Below are positions 52,276 through 61,868 of a stretch of DNA of 64,000 bases, one piece after another. This DNA is from JAAUUE01 sp943370025 (GTDB lineage Bacteria > Cyanobacteriota > Cyanobacteriia > Cyanobacteriales > JAAUUE01). The stretch is taken from the NCBI GenBank assembly GCA_943370025.1, contig CALRPI020000010.1, positions 27,238 through 91,237 of the forward strand. Reading direction: 5' to 3'. The notes below the pieces were generated by a model that was given only the letters and a program-made list of their open reading frames with translations, was not told the DNA's origin and ran no database searches. Every line of letters begins with the position of its first letter. The first letter of the stretch is position 1. Both the position numbers and the translations under genes were made by a program.

Positions 52276-53697
52276 ATTTGGTACTACTGAATTTTCTAAT
52301 TTATGCCAGAGTAAAATTCCTTGGTAGTGGTTGACAATACCAGCGATCGCCGATAGCAGCAACCAGCCTAATAGGTTGACTCGAATATCAAATAAACTTA
52401 CATCGAGCAAGTTAAATAAGACACAACTACCAAAGGCGACAAGGTAGGTAAAAATAATCAAGCGATCGTCCAGTTTATTATTTAGATTATCTTCTAGTTG
52501 ATGAGCAAGTTCAGGATTATTTCCTGCGAATTCTAGAGAACTTCTAGTACTAAAAACTCGTGACCAAACTTGCAAGATCAGAATGGTTTTGTACATTACC
52601 CAACCAACTAAGCCAGCAAATAATAAGGTGGTGGGAATTCCCGTTTCGGCGGTCAGCATCAGGAATAAATTATGGGGATGTCCGAGCCAAAATTGGGTTT
52701 TGGCTTGGTAGAGTTGGGTGAAATTCCTCAGTCCCCAGCCGACGATCGGGCGATCGCCCGTAAGCTGGAGGGCAAACTGCCACTGAGTTTCTCTGAGGTC
52801 TGCCGGAGGTCGATTGGGGTTCATTTCGTCAGAAAGTCTTGCCCAGATGAAGCGAGGAATGATGCCCCGGAGCCATTGTTTGCTGGGGTCTAAGCCAAAG
52901 GCTGACCAAAGAATCACTCCTATAAAACCCATCACTCCCGCTACGAGAATTTTCCAACCTTGGTAGAGGGCAAATACTAACACGGCAATGAAGGCGATCG
53001 CCCAACTGTTGCGAGTACTGGTAATCACTAGAGCTACCCCGGTGGCTAATACTAATAAGCCAAGGGAAATTAATCTGATTTTAGGTAAATTAGTTTGCTT
53101 AAAAGGCAAATGTTGCTTTAATTCTTCTATGCAGAAACCTAGGGCAAGAATAAAAATGATTTGCAGATAAATTGCCAAAATATTGGCATACATAAAGATT
53201 GAAGCCATGCGTCCGGGGGGATTACCGTAGGGTTTGACGATCGTACCCAAGATTGCCTCTAAAAATGCTGGACTGGTCATACCTAAGAGCATTTGTCCAT
53301 AGCCAAAAAACAGGATCGAAATTGCCCCAAGGAGTAATAAGTTCCCTAGTTGGCGGAGTTGGGCTGGGGTTTGAATTAGTTGGCTATAGGCAGCAAAGAA
53401 AAGAAATAGGGGTAATAAATTGGCGAGTCCAAGGAGGGCAGAGAGGCGATCGCCAGCAAATAAGCTCACCACTATGAGGCAGATACTTAGCAGCAGAAAT
53501 CCTCGATTTATCCATCGGTAATTAATGATTTTATATTGTCGCAGGTAGGTAATTACCAAAGCCAAACCCATGCTAATAATCCCGAAGATCGGCAAGAATG
53601 CCAATAATAAAACCCCAGCTTGAGCTAAGTTCCAAGGTAGTTGTAGGTTGGGGTCGGAGTGTTTGGTGATCAAGCAGTTAAATTTGTTTTTGTGCAT
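52270..53697 (-). CDS. O-antigen ligase family (Wzy_C) membrane protein
   Basis: 475 residues from the ATG at 53697; a TTG at 53718 adds seven residues. About 11-12 hydrophobic segments. The large periplasmic loop carries WQFALQLTGDRPIVGWGLRNF and ends in GHPHNLFLMLTAETGIP, the WaaL/Wzy signature. It probably joins or polymerises cell-surface polysaccharide (lipopolysaccharide or exopolysaccharide). No other sugar genes adjoin. AT-rich leader. Confidence 0.88.
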   Translation of the reverse strand: MHKNKFNCLITKHSDPNLQLPWNLAQAGVLLLAFLPIFGIISMGLALVITYLRQYKIINYRWINRGFLLLSICLIVVSLFAGDRLSALLGLANLLPLFLFFAAYSQLIQTPAQLRQLGNLLLLGAISILFFGYGQMLLGMTSPAFLEAILGTIVKPYGNPPGRMASIFMYANILAIYLQIIFILALGFCIEELKQHLPFKQTNLPKIRLISLGLLVLATGVALVITSTRNSWAIAFIAVLVFALYQGWKILVAGVMGFIGVILWSAFGLDPSKQWLRGIIPRFIWARLSDEMNPNRPPADLRETQWQFALQLTGDRPIVGWGLRNFTQLYQAKTQFWLGHPHNLFLMLTAETGIPTTLLFAGLVGWVMYKTILILQVWSRVFSTRSSLEFAGNNPELAHQLEDNLNNKLDDRLIIFTYLVAFGSCVLFNLLDVSLFDIRVNLLGWLLLSAIAGIVNHYQGILLWHKLENSVVPNK

Positions 53698-53778
53698 AGT
53701 TAAATATAAAATAGTCAAATATAAAATATTTTAGTTACGGCAACTTTTAAGGAGATTCAGCTTATTAGTATTATGCAA

Positions 53779-53970
53779 CTATAGCGATCCTAAATCATTT
53801 ACGAACAGTTACTAAGTCAACTTGCTTCTGGCAGATGGTTTCACCTGCCGGAGGCAGGTGAAACCATCTAGGGTTGCTATAGCAATCCTAAATCATTTGT
53901 GGATTTTTGAGGATTGAGAGAGACGCACCCGGAGGGTGCGTCTCTCTCAATCCATTTAGGATTGCTATAT
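53779..53970. repeat. Two family G palindromic elements in tandem
   Basis: Copy one (53779-53882) has CTATAGCGATCCTAAATCATTT ... AAACCATCTAGGGTTGCTATAG around a GGTTTCACCTGCC stem. Copy two (53877-53970) shares the CTATAG junction and has a different core, GAGAGAGACGCACCC/GGGTGCGTCTCTCTC. The remaining gap (53698-54191) shows a GTGGGCAATGCCCAC palindrome near 54121 and no gene. Confidence 0.75.
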
Positions 53971-54191
53971 ATCACTTTGCAATGGTTACACATTACAATC
54001 GGCTTCGCAAATGCTATATTTGATTGTTATTTATTCATTGCCATCTTGGGGTCAAATTCGATTTGACGGCAGAGGAGATGATAGTTATAGAATGCAGAGG
54101 AGATAATAGTTGTAAAATAAGGTGGGCAATGCCCACCCTACTTATGGAGTCGGTATTTTAGATTAAAATTCATATTCACTATATTAAATTT

Positions 54192-54524
54192 ATGGGATTG
54201 AAAATAGTAGAAAACTTTGATAATAGCTTTGAGTTAGAACCAGATGCTAAGGTGACGTTGTTTAAGCTTTTGCAAGGAGAGAGTTTTTTGCAGCAAATCA
54301 GCCAACAGGGAAAATGCTCTCAGGTGGAATTTACGGAGTTATTATTTCAGCCAGTTCCCTACAGCAGCAACACTCCCAAGGGAATGCCGATCGCCTACCA
54401 TCCCTATCAAGAATCAGAAGATTATATTATCATTAACGTTCCGCCCAATTTTATGTTTACTGCTAAAATTTTCAAGCCTAGCCGTTTGTGTGCTATCTAC
54501 CGACGGATAAGAGACTATTTATAA
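54192..54524 (+). CDS. Hypothetical protein whose end is supplied by a repeat
   Basis: 110 residues; not recognised. MGLKIVENFDNSFELEPDAKVTLFKLLQGESFLQQ is a plausible folded start, followed by FTELLFQPVPYSS and NVPPNFMFTAKIF. The final codons (RDYL and the TAA stop) lie inside the family E element at 54510, so the original C-terminus was probably different or longer. Soluble, no motifs. Confidence 0.5.
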   Translation: MGLKIVENFDNSFELEPDAKVTLFKLLQGESFLQQISQQGKCSQVEFTELLFQPVPYSSNTPKGMPIAYHPYQESEDYIIINVPPNFMFTAKIFKPSRLCAIYRRIRDYL

Positions 54525-54590
54525 AGTCTAATTTTCTGCCCCCGCCGGGCCAGAAAATTAGACTTTCTCAACACTTTATAAATGATCTCT
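54510..54590. repeat. Family E palindromic element, copy 2
   Basis: 81 bp, AGAGACTATTTATAAAGTC ... CTTTATAAATGATCTCT; stem TCTAATTTTCTGCCC pairs with the complementary half. It overlaps the 3' end of the preceding gene. Confidence 0.8.
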
Positions 54591-54601
54591 AAGTTAATCT
54601 A

Positions 54602-54683
54602 AGAGGCTATTTATACAGTCTAACTTTGCGTCCCCAGAGGGGACGCAAAATCAAACCTTCTAGCCGCTTTATAAATGACCTCT
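54602..54683. repeat. Family E palindromic element, copy 3
   Basis: 82 bp, AGAGGCTATTTATACAGTC ... TTTATAAATGACCTCT, stem TTTGCGTCCCC/GGGGACGCAAA. In tandem with copy 2, 11 bp apart. The upstream ATG of the next ORF (54675) is inside it. Confidence 0.8.
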
Positions 54684-54728
54684 AACTATTTCTATAATCA
54701 CTTTAATAATTGCCAAATAAATCAAACT

Positions 54729-55265
54729 ATGAATCAGTCTACTGATATTAATCCCCTCGCAAATTTAACCTATATTCCCTATATAGATGATCTAGGTTAT
54801 TTACCTCCAGATTTAGAGGGCAAAATAGGAGTTTATGCAATCTTCGATTCTGTTCAGGTTTTACAATTTATTGGTTATTCCCGTGATATTTTCTTAAGTA
54901 TTAAACAACATTTAGCTCGTTGTCCACAGCAGTGTTATTGGCTCAAAGTAGAAATTATTACTAAGCCTAGTCGGACTATTTTAGATAATATTAAAGCAGC
55001 GTGGATTGAGGAAAATGGGGCTATGCCTCCCGGCAATCTGGAGGAGGCGAAATGGCAAGAACCGATCGATACTAAACCAGCTATGACTGAGGCAGAGCAA
55101 GAACAATACAAAAAAAGTGACGGGATCGGTCAACTGAAGTTAATCAAAAATGTGGCACGGCGAGTCGAGGCAGAAATCCTTGCCCAGCTACAGATACGAG
55201 GAGTTAAAGAAGAAATGCGCTTCAATCCGAAACTCAAGGAAAATGGCTTATTAGATTTGAAGTAA
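54729..55265 (+). CDS. GIY-YIG nuclease-like protein
   Basis: 178 residues from the ATG at 54729; the earlier Met at 54675 is inside a repeat. The N-terminal part has a GVYAIFD (GIY) and QFIGYSRD (YIG) pair, a basic helix start SIKQHLARC and an EEN late acidic residue, resembling cyanobacterial GIY-YIG proteins. The rest (about 110-178) is Lys/Glu-rich and helical. Catalytic residues are only partly recognisable, so activity is uncertain. A 14-bp direct repeat (TTGAAGTAATGATG twice) spans the stop at 55257-55284. Confidence 0.6.
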   Translation: MNQSTDINPLANLTYIPYIDDLGYLPPDLEGKIGVYAIFDSVQVLQFIGYSRDIFLSIKQHLARCPQQCYWLKVEIITKPSRTILDNIKAAWIEENGAMPPGNLEEAKWQEPIDTKPAMTEAEQEQYKKSDGIGQLKLIKNVARRVEAEILAQLQIRGVKEEMRFNPKLKENGLLDLK

Positions 55266-55301
55266 TGATGTTGAAGTAATGATGTTATTCGGTATAGAGA
55301 A

Positions 55302-58300
55302 ATGATTAGTAGTTCTGATCAGGAAATGACCAATAATCGCTCCCTCTCCGTTCCTAAATTCAGGAAAATCCCCCTTAGGTTAGTATTGATTTTGCCATTT
55401 GTGGTGCTAATTACTGGGGCTGTGGGATTGGTGGGCTATTTTTCTTACCGAAGTGGGCAGGAAGCAGTGGAAAATTTAGCCAATAGATTAATGGATCAGG
55501 CATCAAACCGAGTGGTCGATCGCCTTGATGTTTCCATAATATCTCAACAGAGGATAGTGACAACTAACCGTGAGTTTGTCCAGCAAGGCAACTTCAAAAT
55601 CAATGACCCCATCCTCCGCAACCATTTCTGGCAGCAGGCAAATTTATCTTCTTTTGGGATTAGTGGCTTTGGCAACGAACAAGGAGAACTAATTTACTAT
55701 GGACGACTATACAGTCAAGAAATGGTTGATAAAGTTGACAAAATCACATCAGAAAAAGTAAAGATTGGGACAATCTTTTTAGGGGAAACTATTATTTCTC
55801 AGCCAAACCAACGTAACCATTATCTAGTTGATGACCAAGGCAGAGCTAAACAACTAATTTTCAAGAGTACTGTTGATAGCCGCACTACAGATTGGTATCT
55901 TGCCGCCCAAAATGCCCAAAAACAAATCTGGTCACCAATTTATGTCTATCGTGTGCTCCCTGAGTTGGGGATTAGTGCAGTAGCCCCTGTTTATGATGCT
56001 AACAAACAGTTGCAAGGCGTTGTGAGCAGTACTATTTCCTTGTCAGAGATCAGCATTTTCTTAAATAAACTAAATTTCTCTCCTTCAGGGCAGGTTTTTA
56101 TTATGGAGCGCTCTGGTGATCTGGTTGCTATCTCCACCAAAGAAGCTCCTTATTTACAGCAGAAAAAAAAAGGACTAACTCGATTATCAACTACCCAAAG
56201 CCAGAACCCCCAGACTAGGGCGATCGCTACCTATCTCCACAAAACCTACGGCACTCTCAACAAAATTAACGATGATCAAAATTTCCATGTAGTTGTTGAT
56301 GGAGTCAGGATTTTTGCTCAGGTGAAACCCTATCAAGACGACTATGGCTTAGATTGGTTGCTAGTGACAGCAATTCCCGAATCTGATTTTATGGGTGAGA
56401 TTGAGGCAAATACTCGCTGGACTTTTTTCCTCTGTGGGATGACTTTATTTACTGCTCTAGCTGTGGGGGTTGGCACTGCTCGATGGATCACCAAACCGAT
56501 CGATTACTTGAGTCGATCGAGCCAAGCGATCGCCCAGAGAGATTGGCAAGGCTCCACACCCCTAGACATCATAACTGAAGATCAAACTATCAAAAACCAC
56601 CCCATTCTAGAAATAGAAACCCTCGCTGATTCTTTTTATCAGATGTTAGGACAGCTCCAAGACAGTCATCGCAAAATCTCTGATAACTTGTATCAACAAG
56701 AATTAGAAAATCAAGTTGTTCTATCAGTAATTCCCGATTTGATGTTTACTCATAACTCCGAAGGATTATTTTTGAAACAACTAAAAACTGATTTTAGAGA
56801 AGATGTTAATATCCTAGCAATAGATGTAATAAATAAACCCATACAGGATTTCTTGCCAATAGAATTAGCACAACTGCGGTTACATTATATCCATCAGGCA
56901 TTACAAACTGGAAGAATCCAAACCTATGAACAACAAATTGAAGTTCGGGGAAGGCTTCAGGATGAGGAAGTAAGAATTATTAAGATTAGTGATCAGGAAG
57001 TATTAGTCATGATTCGGAATATTAGCGATCGCAAACAAGTTGAAAGAGAATTAACCAAAGCAAAAGAAGCGGCTGAGGCAGCAAACTTAGCTAAAAGTAC
57101 ATTCCTGGCAAATATGAGCCATGAATTACGCACCCCCCTCAACGCTATTATGGGATTCTCTCAAGTAATGCAAAACACCTCTAATCTACCAGCAGAGCAG
57201 TACGAACATGCAGAGATCATCTATCGCAGTGGCAACTATCTCTTGTCTTTGATTAATAATATCCTTGATCTATCTAAGATCGAAGCAGACAAAATTACAT
57301 TGAATATGCAAGAATTCAGCCTGCAAAAATTACTTTTTGAGCTAGAAGAAATGATGGAATTAAGAGCGAAAAACTCAGGTTTATCTCTAATTATTGAGAG
57401 TAGTTCAGAGATTCCTCCCTATATTCGTGCCGATGAAATTAAGCTCAAACAGGTATTGATTAATCTCCTTGCCAATGCAATTAAATTTACTCGGCAAGGA
57501 GAGGTTATTCTGAGGGTAAATTATTCATCATCATCTAGCTTGCTATCTAGTTCTAATCCGATCCTCCACTTCAGCGTTCAAGATACTGGGGTAGGCATTG
57601 CTCCAGAAGAATTAACTAAAATATTCGAGCCGTTTAATCAAGCAGAAGCAGGGCGAGAGACCCAAGAAGGTACAGGTTTAGGTTTAACTATTAGTCGTAA
57701 ATTTGTCCAAGTTATGGGTGGGGAGATGACTGTCACCAGCAAACTGGGTAAGGGGACAACTTTTCAGTTTCAAATTCCAGTAGAAAAGGCAGAGGGAGTA
57801 GTGCCACCTCAAGCCACAAACTATCCAAGAATATTGGGACTAGCCCCCGGTCAAGCTGAGTATAAGATTTTGGTAGTAGATGATATAGAAATTAATCGAC
57901 AACTATTAGTCAAAATTCTTAGTCCCCTGGGGTTTCAGGTACAAGAAGCCAAGAATGGCCAAGAAGCGATCGAACTCTGGGCATCATGGCAGCCCCAATT
58001 GATCTGGATGGATCTGCGAATGCCGATCATGGATGGCTATACCGCGACAAAACAGATCAGAGCCTATCCTCAAGGAAAAAACACCATCATCATTGCCCTC
58101 ACTGCTAATATTCAACAAGACGATCGAGCCACGGTTCTTGCTACTGGGTGTGATGATTTTTATACTAAACCCTTCCATGAACAAACTATTTTTGATGCCC
58201 TCCGCCAATATTTAGGAGTGAGTTATCTCTATGCCGAGGAATCTGGCTCCAATCTAGGCAAAGAGAGGTTTTTAACTACGGAAGACTTTACCTCCATGTC

Positions 58301-58475
58301 TCCAGAATGGCAGCAAAAACTATACGATGCTTGTTTGATCGGCAATTTTGATCTTGTCATGCAACTAATTAGAGAAATTCCCACCACCGCTGCCTCCTTG
58401 GCACAGTCTTTGACAATGCTGGCGGATCAGTTTCAATCTGAGACAATTATGAAACTTATCCAGCCTTTGCTGTAA
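55302..58475 (+). CDS. Membrane-bound hybrid histidine kinase/response regulator
   Basis: 1057 residues: a membrane segment (about 27-49), a double-PDC/Cache-type extracytoplasmic sensor (about 50-365), a second membrane segment (about 371-393), HAMP (about 394-455), a PAS-like domain (about 470-590), HisKA with His607 in MSHELRTPLNAI, HATPase_c (about 700-830; DTGVGI, GTGLGL), and a C-terminal receiver (about 855-970; VVDDIEINRQ, phospho-acceptor Asp904 in WMDLRMPIMDGYTAT). A short helical tail resembling the usual end of such kinases follows. Small-molecule sensing is likely; no cognate regulator is adjacent. Confidence 0.9.
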   Translation: MISSSDQEMTNNRSLSVPKFRKIPLRLVLILPFVVLITGAVGLVGYFSYRSGQEAVENLANRLMDQASNRVVDRLDVSIISQQRIVTTNREFVQQGNFKINDPILRNHFWQQANLSSFGISGFGNEQGELIYYGRLYSQEMVDKVDKITSEKVKIGTIFLGETIISQPNQRNHYLVDDQGRAKQLIFKSTVDSRTTDWYLAAQNAQKQIWSPIYVYRVLPELGISAVAPVYDANKQLQGVVSSTISLSEISIFLNKLNFSPSGQVFIMERSGDLVAISTKEAPYLQQKKKGLTRLSTTQSQNPQTRAIATYLHKTYGTLNKINDDQNFHVVVDGVRIFAQVKPYQDDYGLDWLLVTAIPESDFMGEIEANTRWTFFLCGMTLFTALAVGVGTARWITKPIDYLSRSSQAIAQRDWQGSTPLDIITEDQTIKNHPILEIETLADSFYQMLGQLQDSHRKISDNLYQQELENQVVLSVIPDLMFTHNSEGLFLKQLKTDFREDVNILAIDVINKPIQDFLPIELAQLRLHYIHQALQTGRIQTYEQQIEVRGRLQDEEVRIIKISDQEVLVMIRNISDRKQVERELTKAKEAAEAANLAKSTFLANMSHELRTPLNAIMGFSQVMQNTSNLPAEQYEHAEIIYRSGNYLLSLINNILDLSKIEADKITLNMQEFSLQKLLFELEEMMELRAKNSGLSLIIESSSEIPPYIRADEIKLKQVLINLLANAIKFTRQGEVILRVNYSSSSSLLSSSNPILHFSVQDTGVGIAPEELTKIFEPFNQAEAGRETQEGTGLGLTISRKFVQVMGGEMTVTSKLGKGTTFQFQIPVEKAEGVVPPQATNYPRILGLAPGQAEYKILVVDDIEINRQLLVKILSPLGFQVQEAKNGQEAIELWASWQPQLIWMDLRMPIMDGYTATKQIRAYPQGKNTIIIALTANIQQDDRATVLATGCDDFYTKPFHEQTIFDALRQYLGVSYLYAEESGSNLGKERFLTTEDFTSMSPEWQQKLYDACLIGNFDLVMQLIREIPTTAASLAQSLTMLADQFQSETIMKLIQPLL

Positions 58476-58533
58476 AATTATATGTAAAGTTATATGAACC
58501 TTGCGACGCAAAATTGATTGGAGAAAAATATTT

Positions 58534-58710
58534 ATGCCAGAACCTACCCCCAAACCCACCGTGATCCCAGCCGTGACAGAGCCAAAATTTGGATTCAATG
58601 ACTACGCCGAGCGCTTAAACGGCAGAGCAGCAATGCTGGGTTTTGTGATCACCCTCGCGATCGAATACGTCACTGGGCAGGGTGTGCTGGCTTGGTTGGG
58701 TTTAATCTAA
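58534..58710 (+). CDS. High-light-inducible protein (Hlip/SCP)
   Basis: 58 residues from the ATG at 58534 with GGAG ahead; a TTG at 58501 is unlikely. A single chlorophyll-binding helix, FNDYAERLNGRAAMLGFVITLAIEY (ExxNxRxAM), preceded by a Pro-rich soluble arm. Thylakoid membrane; photoprotection and chlorophyll handling during photosystem repair. Its stop overlaps by 4 bp with the convergent CHAT gene. Confidence 0.9.
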   Translation: MPEPTPKPTVIPAVTEPKFGFNDYAERLNGRAAMLGFVITLAIEYVTGQGVLAWLGLI

Positions 58711-61583
58711 TTTGCTTCGCCAATCAGGGTGAAGGCTGCCCAATCTCTGGGTTGGGGGAATTTTTCCATAGTCGTAAGCATGGCTTGGCGGAGGGCTTGG
58801 GCAATGTCGGGGTTTTGGGCGAGGTTTTGGTAAAAACTAGTCATCAAAGATGCCGTGGGGGCATCGGGAACCGACCAGATCGAGGCAACTACCGTCGGTG
58901 AACCCGCCGCAATGAACGATCGCGCCAGTCCTGCAACCCCATCCCCCGAAACTTTTCCCCGTGCCGTATTGCAGGCACTTAGCACTACCAACTGCGCTTG
59001 GAGATTGAGATCAAGGATTTCTTGGGCGTGAAGTAGCCCCGTGCTGCCAACGCTAGGTTCATTCGGGGCAAGGGCGATCGCCCCATAGACATCGAGGCTA
59101 TCTTCCAAAATACCGTGGGTAGCTAAATGGATAATTCCTGCCCCCGGCATTTGTTGAAGAACTTGGTTTTTGGTGGCTTGAGAGCCGATCAGGGCTTGGG
59201 TATTCAGTAAAGGGGCGATCGCATTGGCTTCAGCTTCTGCCCCCGGCAGTGGGGCTAGAGCTTCTTCGCGATCGAACAACCGCAACCGGGGCATGGTGGG
59301 ATTGCCGACTACCAAAGCCTTTAGCCCAGAGAGAGAAAATCGACCATGGGCTTGGCGTTGCTGTTGAGTCACTTCCAACACACTCAGGGAAGGAGTCAAA
59401 ACCAGCGTATGTTGCTCAATCAAGTACGTCCCGGCGGCATCCTGTAAGGCGGAGAAGGGAACCATAAATAGAGCACCTTGGGGAATAAAAATTACTTGAT
59501 CTTCCGGCTTCTGAGGCAATTGATCGGCGATCGGGGCAATCAGCAATTGATACATATTCTGCAACTGCCGATTTTTGGGTCTATCCTGCCGTTTCTCTTG
59601 CTCCCCAGGTCTCGAAGATTTAGGATCAGCAGATTTATTATCCAAACCCCGGATGCCAATCCCTTCCCGGCTACTGACGACTAAGTTATCTAAGGTAATA
59701 TTTCTGGGTTTGAGGAGAGGAGCCAACTCCACAGTCCGAAAGGTGATTTCCCCCGTGGGCTTGACTAGCCAAATATAGAGTTGCGATTCTTGGAGATATT
59801 TTTGATTGCGGCTATTAATCCCGCCACAAAACTGGAAGACATCCCGGCAGCGATCGCGGATGGAATAGGTAACTAGAGTCGCATTTCTCTCCTTGGCGAT
59901 GGCTTTGATGCGATCGATCCCCGGAGCCGTCACTGGGGTGGCTAATTTTGCGGCGGCAGTCTGGGTAAAAGTCCGAGTTCGGCTTTGTTCTGCTACCTCT
60001 AGGGCAGCTTCTGGCTGATTTTGGGCGATATAAACTTCTTGTAGCAAGCGAAAGGTCTGGGATTGCAACTCATCAAAACTTACCTGAAAATATTCATTGC
60101 CAACAAATACCCGGCGCAATTCTGCCCATAGGTCTAAGCTACCTCTGAGGGAACTGGCGGCACTAGAGAAATCCCCGGCATTTTTCTGGGCAGTGCCTAA
60201 GCCTTGCAAGACCTCAGCCTGTAATCGCCGATCCCCCACGGCTCGGCTCAGGGATAAGCTGGCTTGATAGGCGGCGATCGCCCCCGGATAATTAGCTTGC
60301 TCGTTGAGAATATTCCCTTGGGCTTTTCGGGCGTTTGCCTCTCCCCTTTGATCTGCTAGTTGTCGGGCGATCGCTAAACTTTGGTCTACATAATCCCGTG
60401 CCGGGACAGCAGCTCCCAGAATCTGATGGGCTTCAGCTAGATTCAAGAGTGCTTCTTGCTCCAAGCTTTGATCCTCAACCCATTGAGCAGAATCTAGGGC
60501 TTGTTGAGCATAGTCTAGGGCTTGGGCATTTTGCCCCAAGATGCGACTAGTGGCCGCTAGGGTATTAAATGCCACAGCACGGGTTCGGGGATCGCCACTA
60601 GCCGAGGCATATTCTGAATCCTCGATCGCTGCGGCAAAATCCCCTACTGCTAGGTTAGCTCGACCAGAATTAGCGGCAGAAGCTCCCAAATGATCTCGAA
60701 AAATCAAAGTCTGGCGAAATATTTCTACCGCCTTCAGGTAGTCTGCTTGGTCGTAGTAGGCATTGCCCAGCAAAGTCAGCATCTGCCACTCCAATTCTTT
60801 GTTCTCTAGGTTCCGGGCGATCGCTAAAGCTTGGTTAGCGTAGGTAATAGTCTGGGGATAATTTCGCTGACGGTAGGCTGTGAGAGCGAGAGTTTCCAAG
60901 GCAGTAAATTCTTCAGTTTGAGAATTACCTTGAGAATTACCTTGAGAATTACCCTGAGAATTACCTTGAGAATTACCCTGAGAATTTAAGCCAATTGCTC
61001 CCTCGGTATTCACATCCACAGCCGTTATCTCTTGAATATTTGCCCCCGTGAGATTTGCTCCTGCCAAATTGACACTACTAAATCTAGCATTCCTCAGATT
61101 AGCCCCCGTCAGGTTAGCTCCCTGCAAATTTACCTCTTCTAGATTCGCACCCTCAAGATTTACCCCTTGAAGATTCATTCCTTGCAGATTGTTGTTAACA
61201 AAACTAGCTCCCCGGAGATCGGCATTACGGAGGTCAATATCTCGGAGGATCGATCGCCAGAGAGTTACCTGCCGTAATTTTGCTCCGGTTAAATTTGCCC
61301 CGGTTAAATCTGCTCCCGTTAAATCTGCTTGATTCAGATTGGCTCCACTGAGATTTGCCCCCCGCAAATTAGCACCATTAAAATTATTAGCTTCTAAATT
61401 CTGACCACTGAGATCGGCATTACTCAGATCGCAACTTGGGCATTCCCCCGACTGAATCAATCGCCGCAAATGTTCAGGGTTAAACGCCAGCACAGAATTA
61501 GTGACATTATTGGCAACATTGATTAAATCCAGTGCCACCAGCATCGTCGCGATCGTCATCCTTAGGAAAAATTTACTTTTCAT
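58707..61583 (-). CDS. Pentapeptide-repeat, TPR and CHAT-domain protein
   Basis: 958 residues. A short N-terminal signal or anchor (about 7-25) is followed by about 30 pentapeptide repeats (about 50-195, A-N/D-L-x-G type). Then a (GNSQ) run from a 12-bp tandem expansion (60918-60986), eight or so TPR-like helical repeats (about 225-510) and a CHAT domain (about 600-958) with catalytic His823 in HLATHG and Cys871 in LSACNTARG. Likely a peptidase scaffold whose activity is gated by protein contacts through the repeats. A second CHAT protein is encoded at 21252. Confidence 0.88.
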   Translation of the reverse strand: MKSKFFLRMTIATMLVALDLINVANNVTNSVLAFNPEHLRRLIQSGECPSCDLSNADLSGQNLEANNFNGANLRGANLSGANLNQADLTGADLTGANLTGAKLRQVTLWRSILRDIDLRNADLRGASFVNNNLQGMNLQGVNLEGANLEEVNLQGANLTGANLRNARFSSVNLAGANLTGANIQEITAVDVNTEGAIGLNSQGNSQGNSQGNSQGNSQGNSQTEEFTALETLALTAYRQRNYPQTITYANQALAIARNLENKELEWQMLTLLGNAYYDQADYLKAVEIFRQTLIFRDHLGASAANSGRANLAVGDFAAAIEDSEYASASGDPRTRAVAFNTLAATSRILGQNAQALDYAQQALDSAQWVEDQSLEQEALLNLAEAHQILGAAVPARDYVDQSLAIARQLADQRGEANARKAQGNILNEQANYPGAIAAYQASLSLSRAVGDRRLQAEVLQGLGTAQKNAGDFSSAASSLRGSLDLWAELRRVFVGNEYFQVSFDELQSQTFRLLQEVYIAQNQPEAALEVAEQSRTRTFTQTAAAKLATPVTAPGIDRIKAIAKERNATLVTYSIRDRCRDVFQFCGGINSRNQKYLQESQLYIWLVKPTGEITFRTVELAPLLKPRNITLDNLVVSSREGIGIRGLDNKSADPKSSRPGEQEKRQDRPKNRQLQNMYQLLIAPIADQLPQKPEDQVIFIPQGALFMVPFSALQDAAGTYLIEQHTLVLTPSLSVLEVTQQQRQAHGRFSLSGLKALVVGNPTMPRLRLFDREEALAPLPGAEAEANAIAPLLNTQALIGSQATKNQVLQQMPGAGIIHLATHGILEDSLDVYGAIALAPNEPSVGSTGLLHAQEILDLNLQAQLVVLSACNTARGKVSGDGVAGLARSFIAAGSPTVVASIWSVPDAPTASLMTSFYQNLAQNPDIAQALRQAMLTTMEKFPQPRDWAAFTLIGEAN

Positions 61584-61736
61584 GACGTTTTTGCTCCCAA
61601 TTTTCGATCCCAGAAAAGGTCATTGATCAAGTTCTTGAATTGTAGGTCACGGCGCATAATTTTCTAGTTAGATTGCGATAACTTAATTTAGAGCAGTTTG
61701 AGAGGGGGTGGCTACTGCGGTTTGAGGCTTAGTTGA

Positions 61737-61800
61737 TCCCCCCTAACCCCCCTTAAAAAAGGGGAAAAAGAGTTTTCTGAAAGTTCCCCTTTTTAAGGAG
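61737..61800. repeat. C-tract/G-tract dispersed repeat
   Basis: CCCCCCTAACCCCCCTTAAA followed by a G-tract and, after AGTTTTCTGA, a second C-tract/AAGGAG half. Same class as 20347 and 49211. It fills most of the 285-bp gap 61584-61868. Confidence 0.55.
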
Positions 61801-61868
61801 GTATTTGGAGTTTTGCGATCGCTCTCTGGGTAGAGTTACAATGAGTTAATTAATATTTCCTATCCTCC

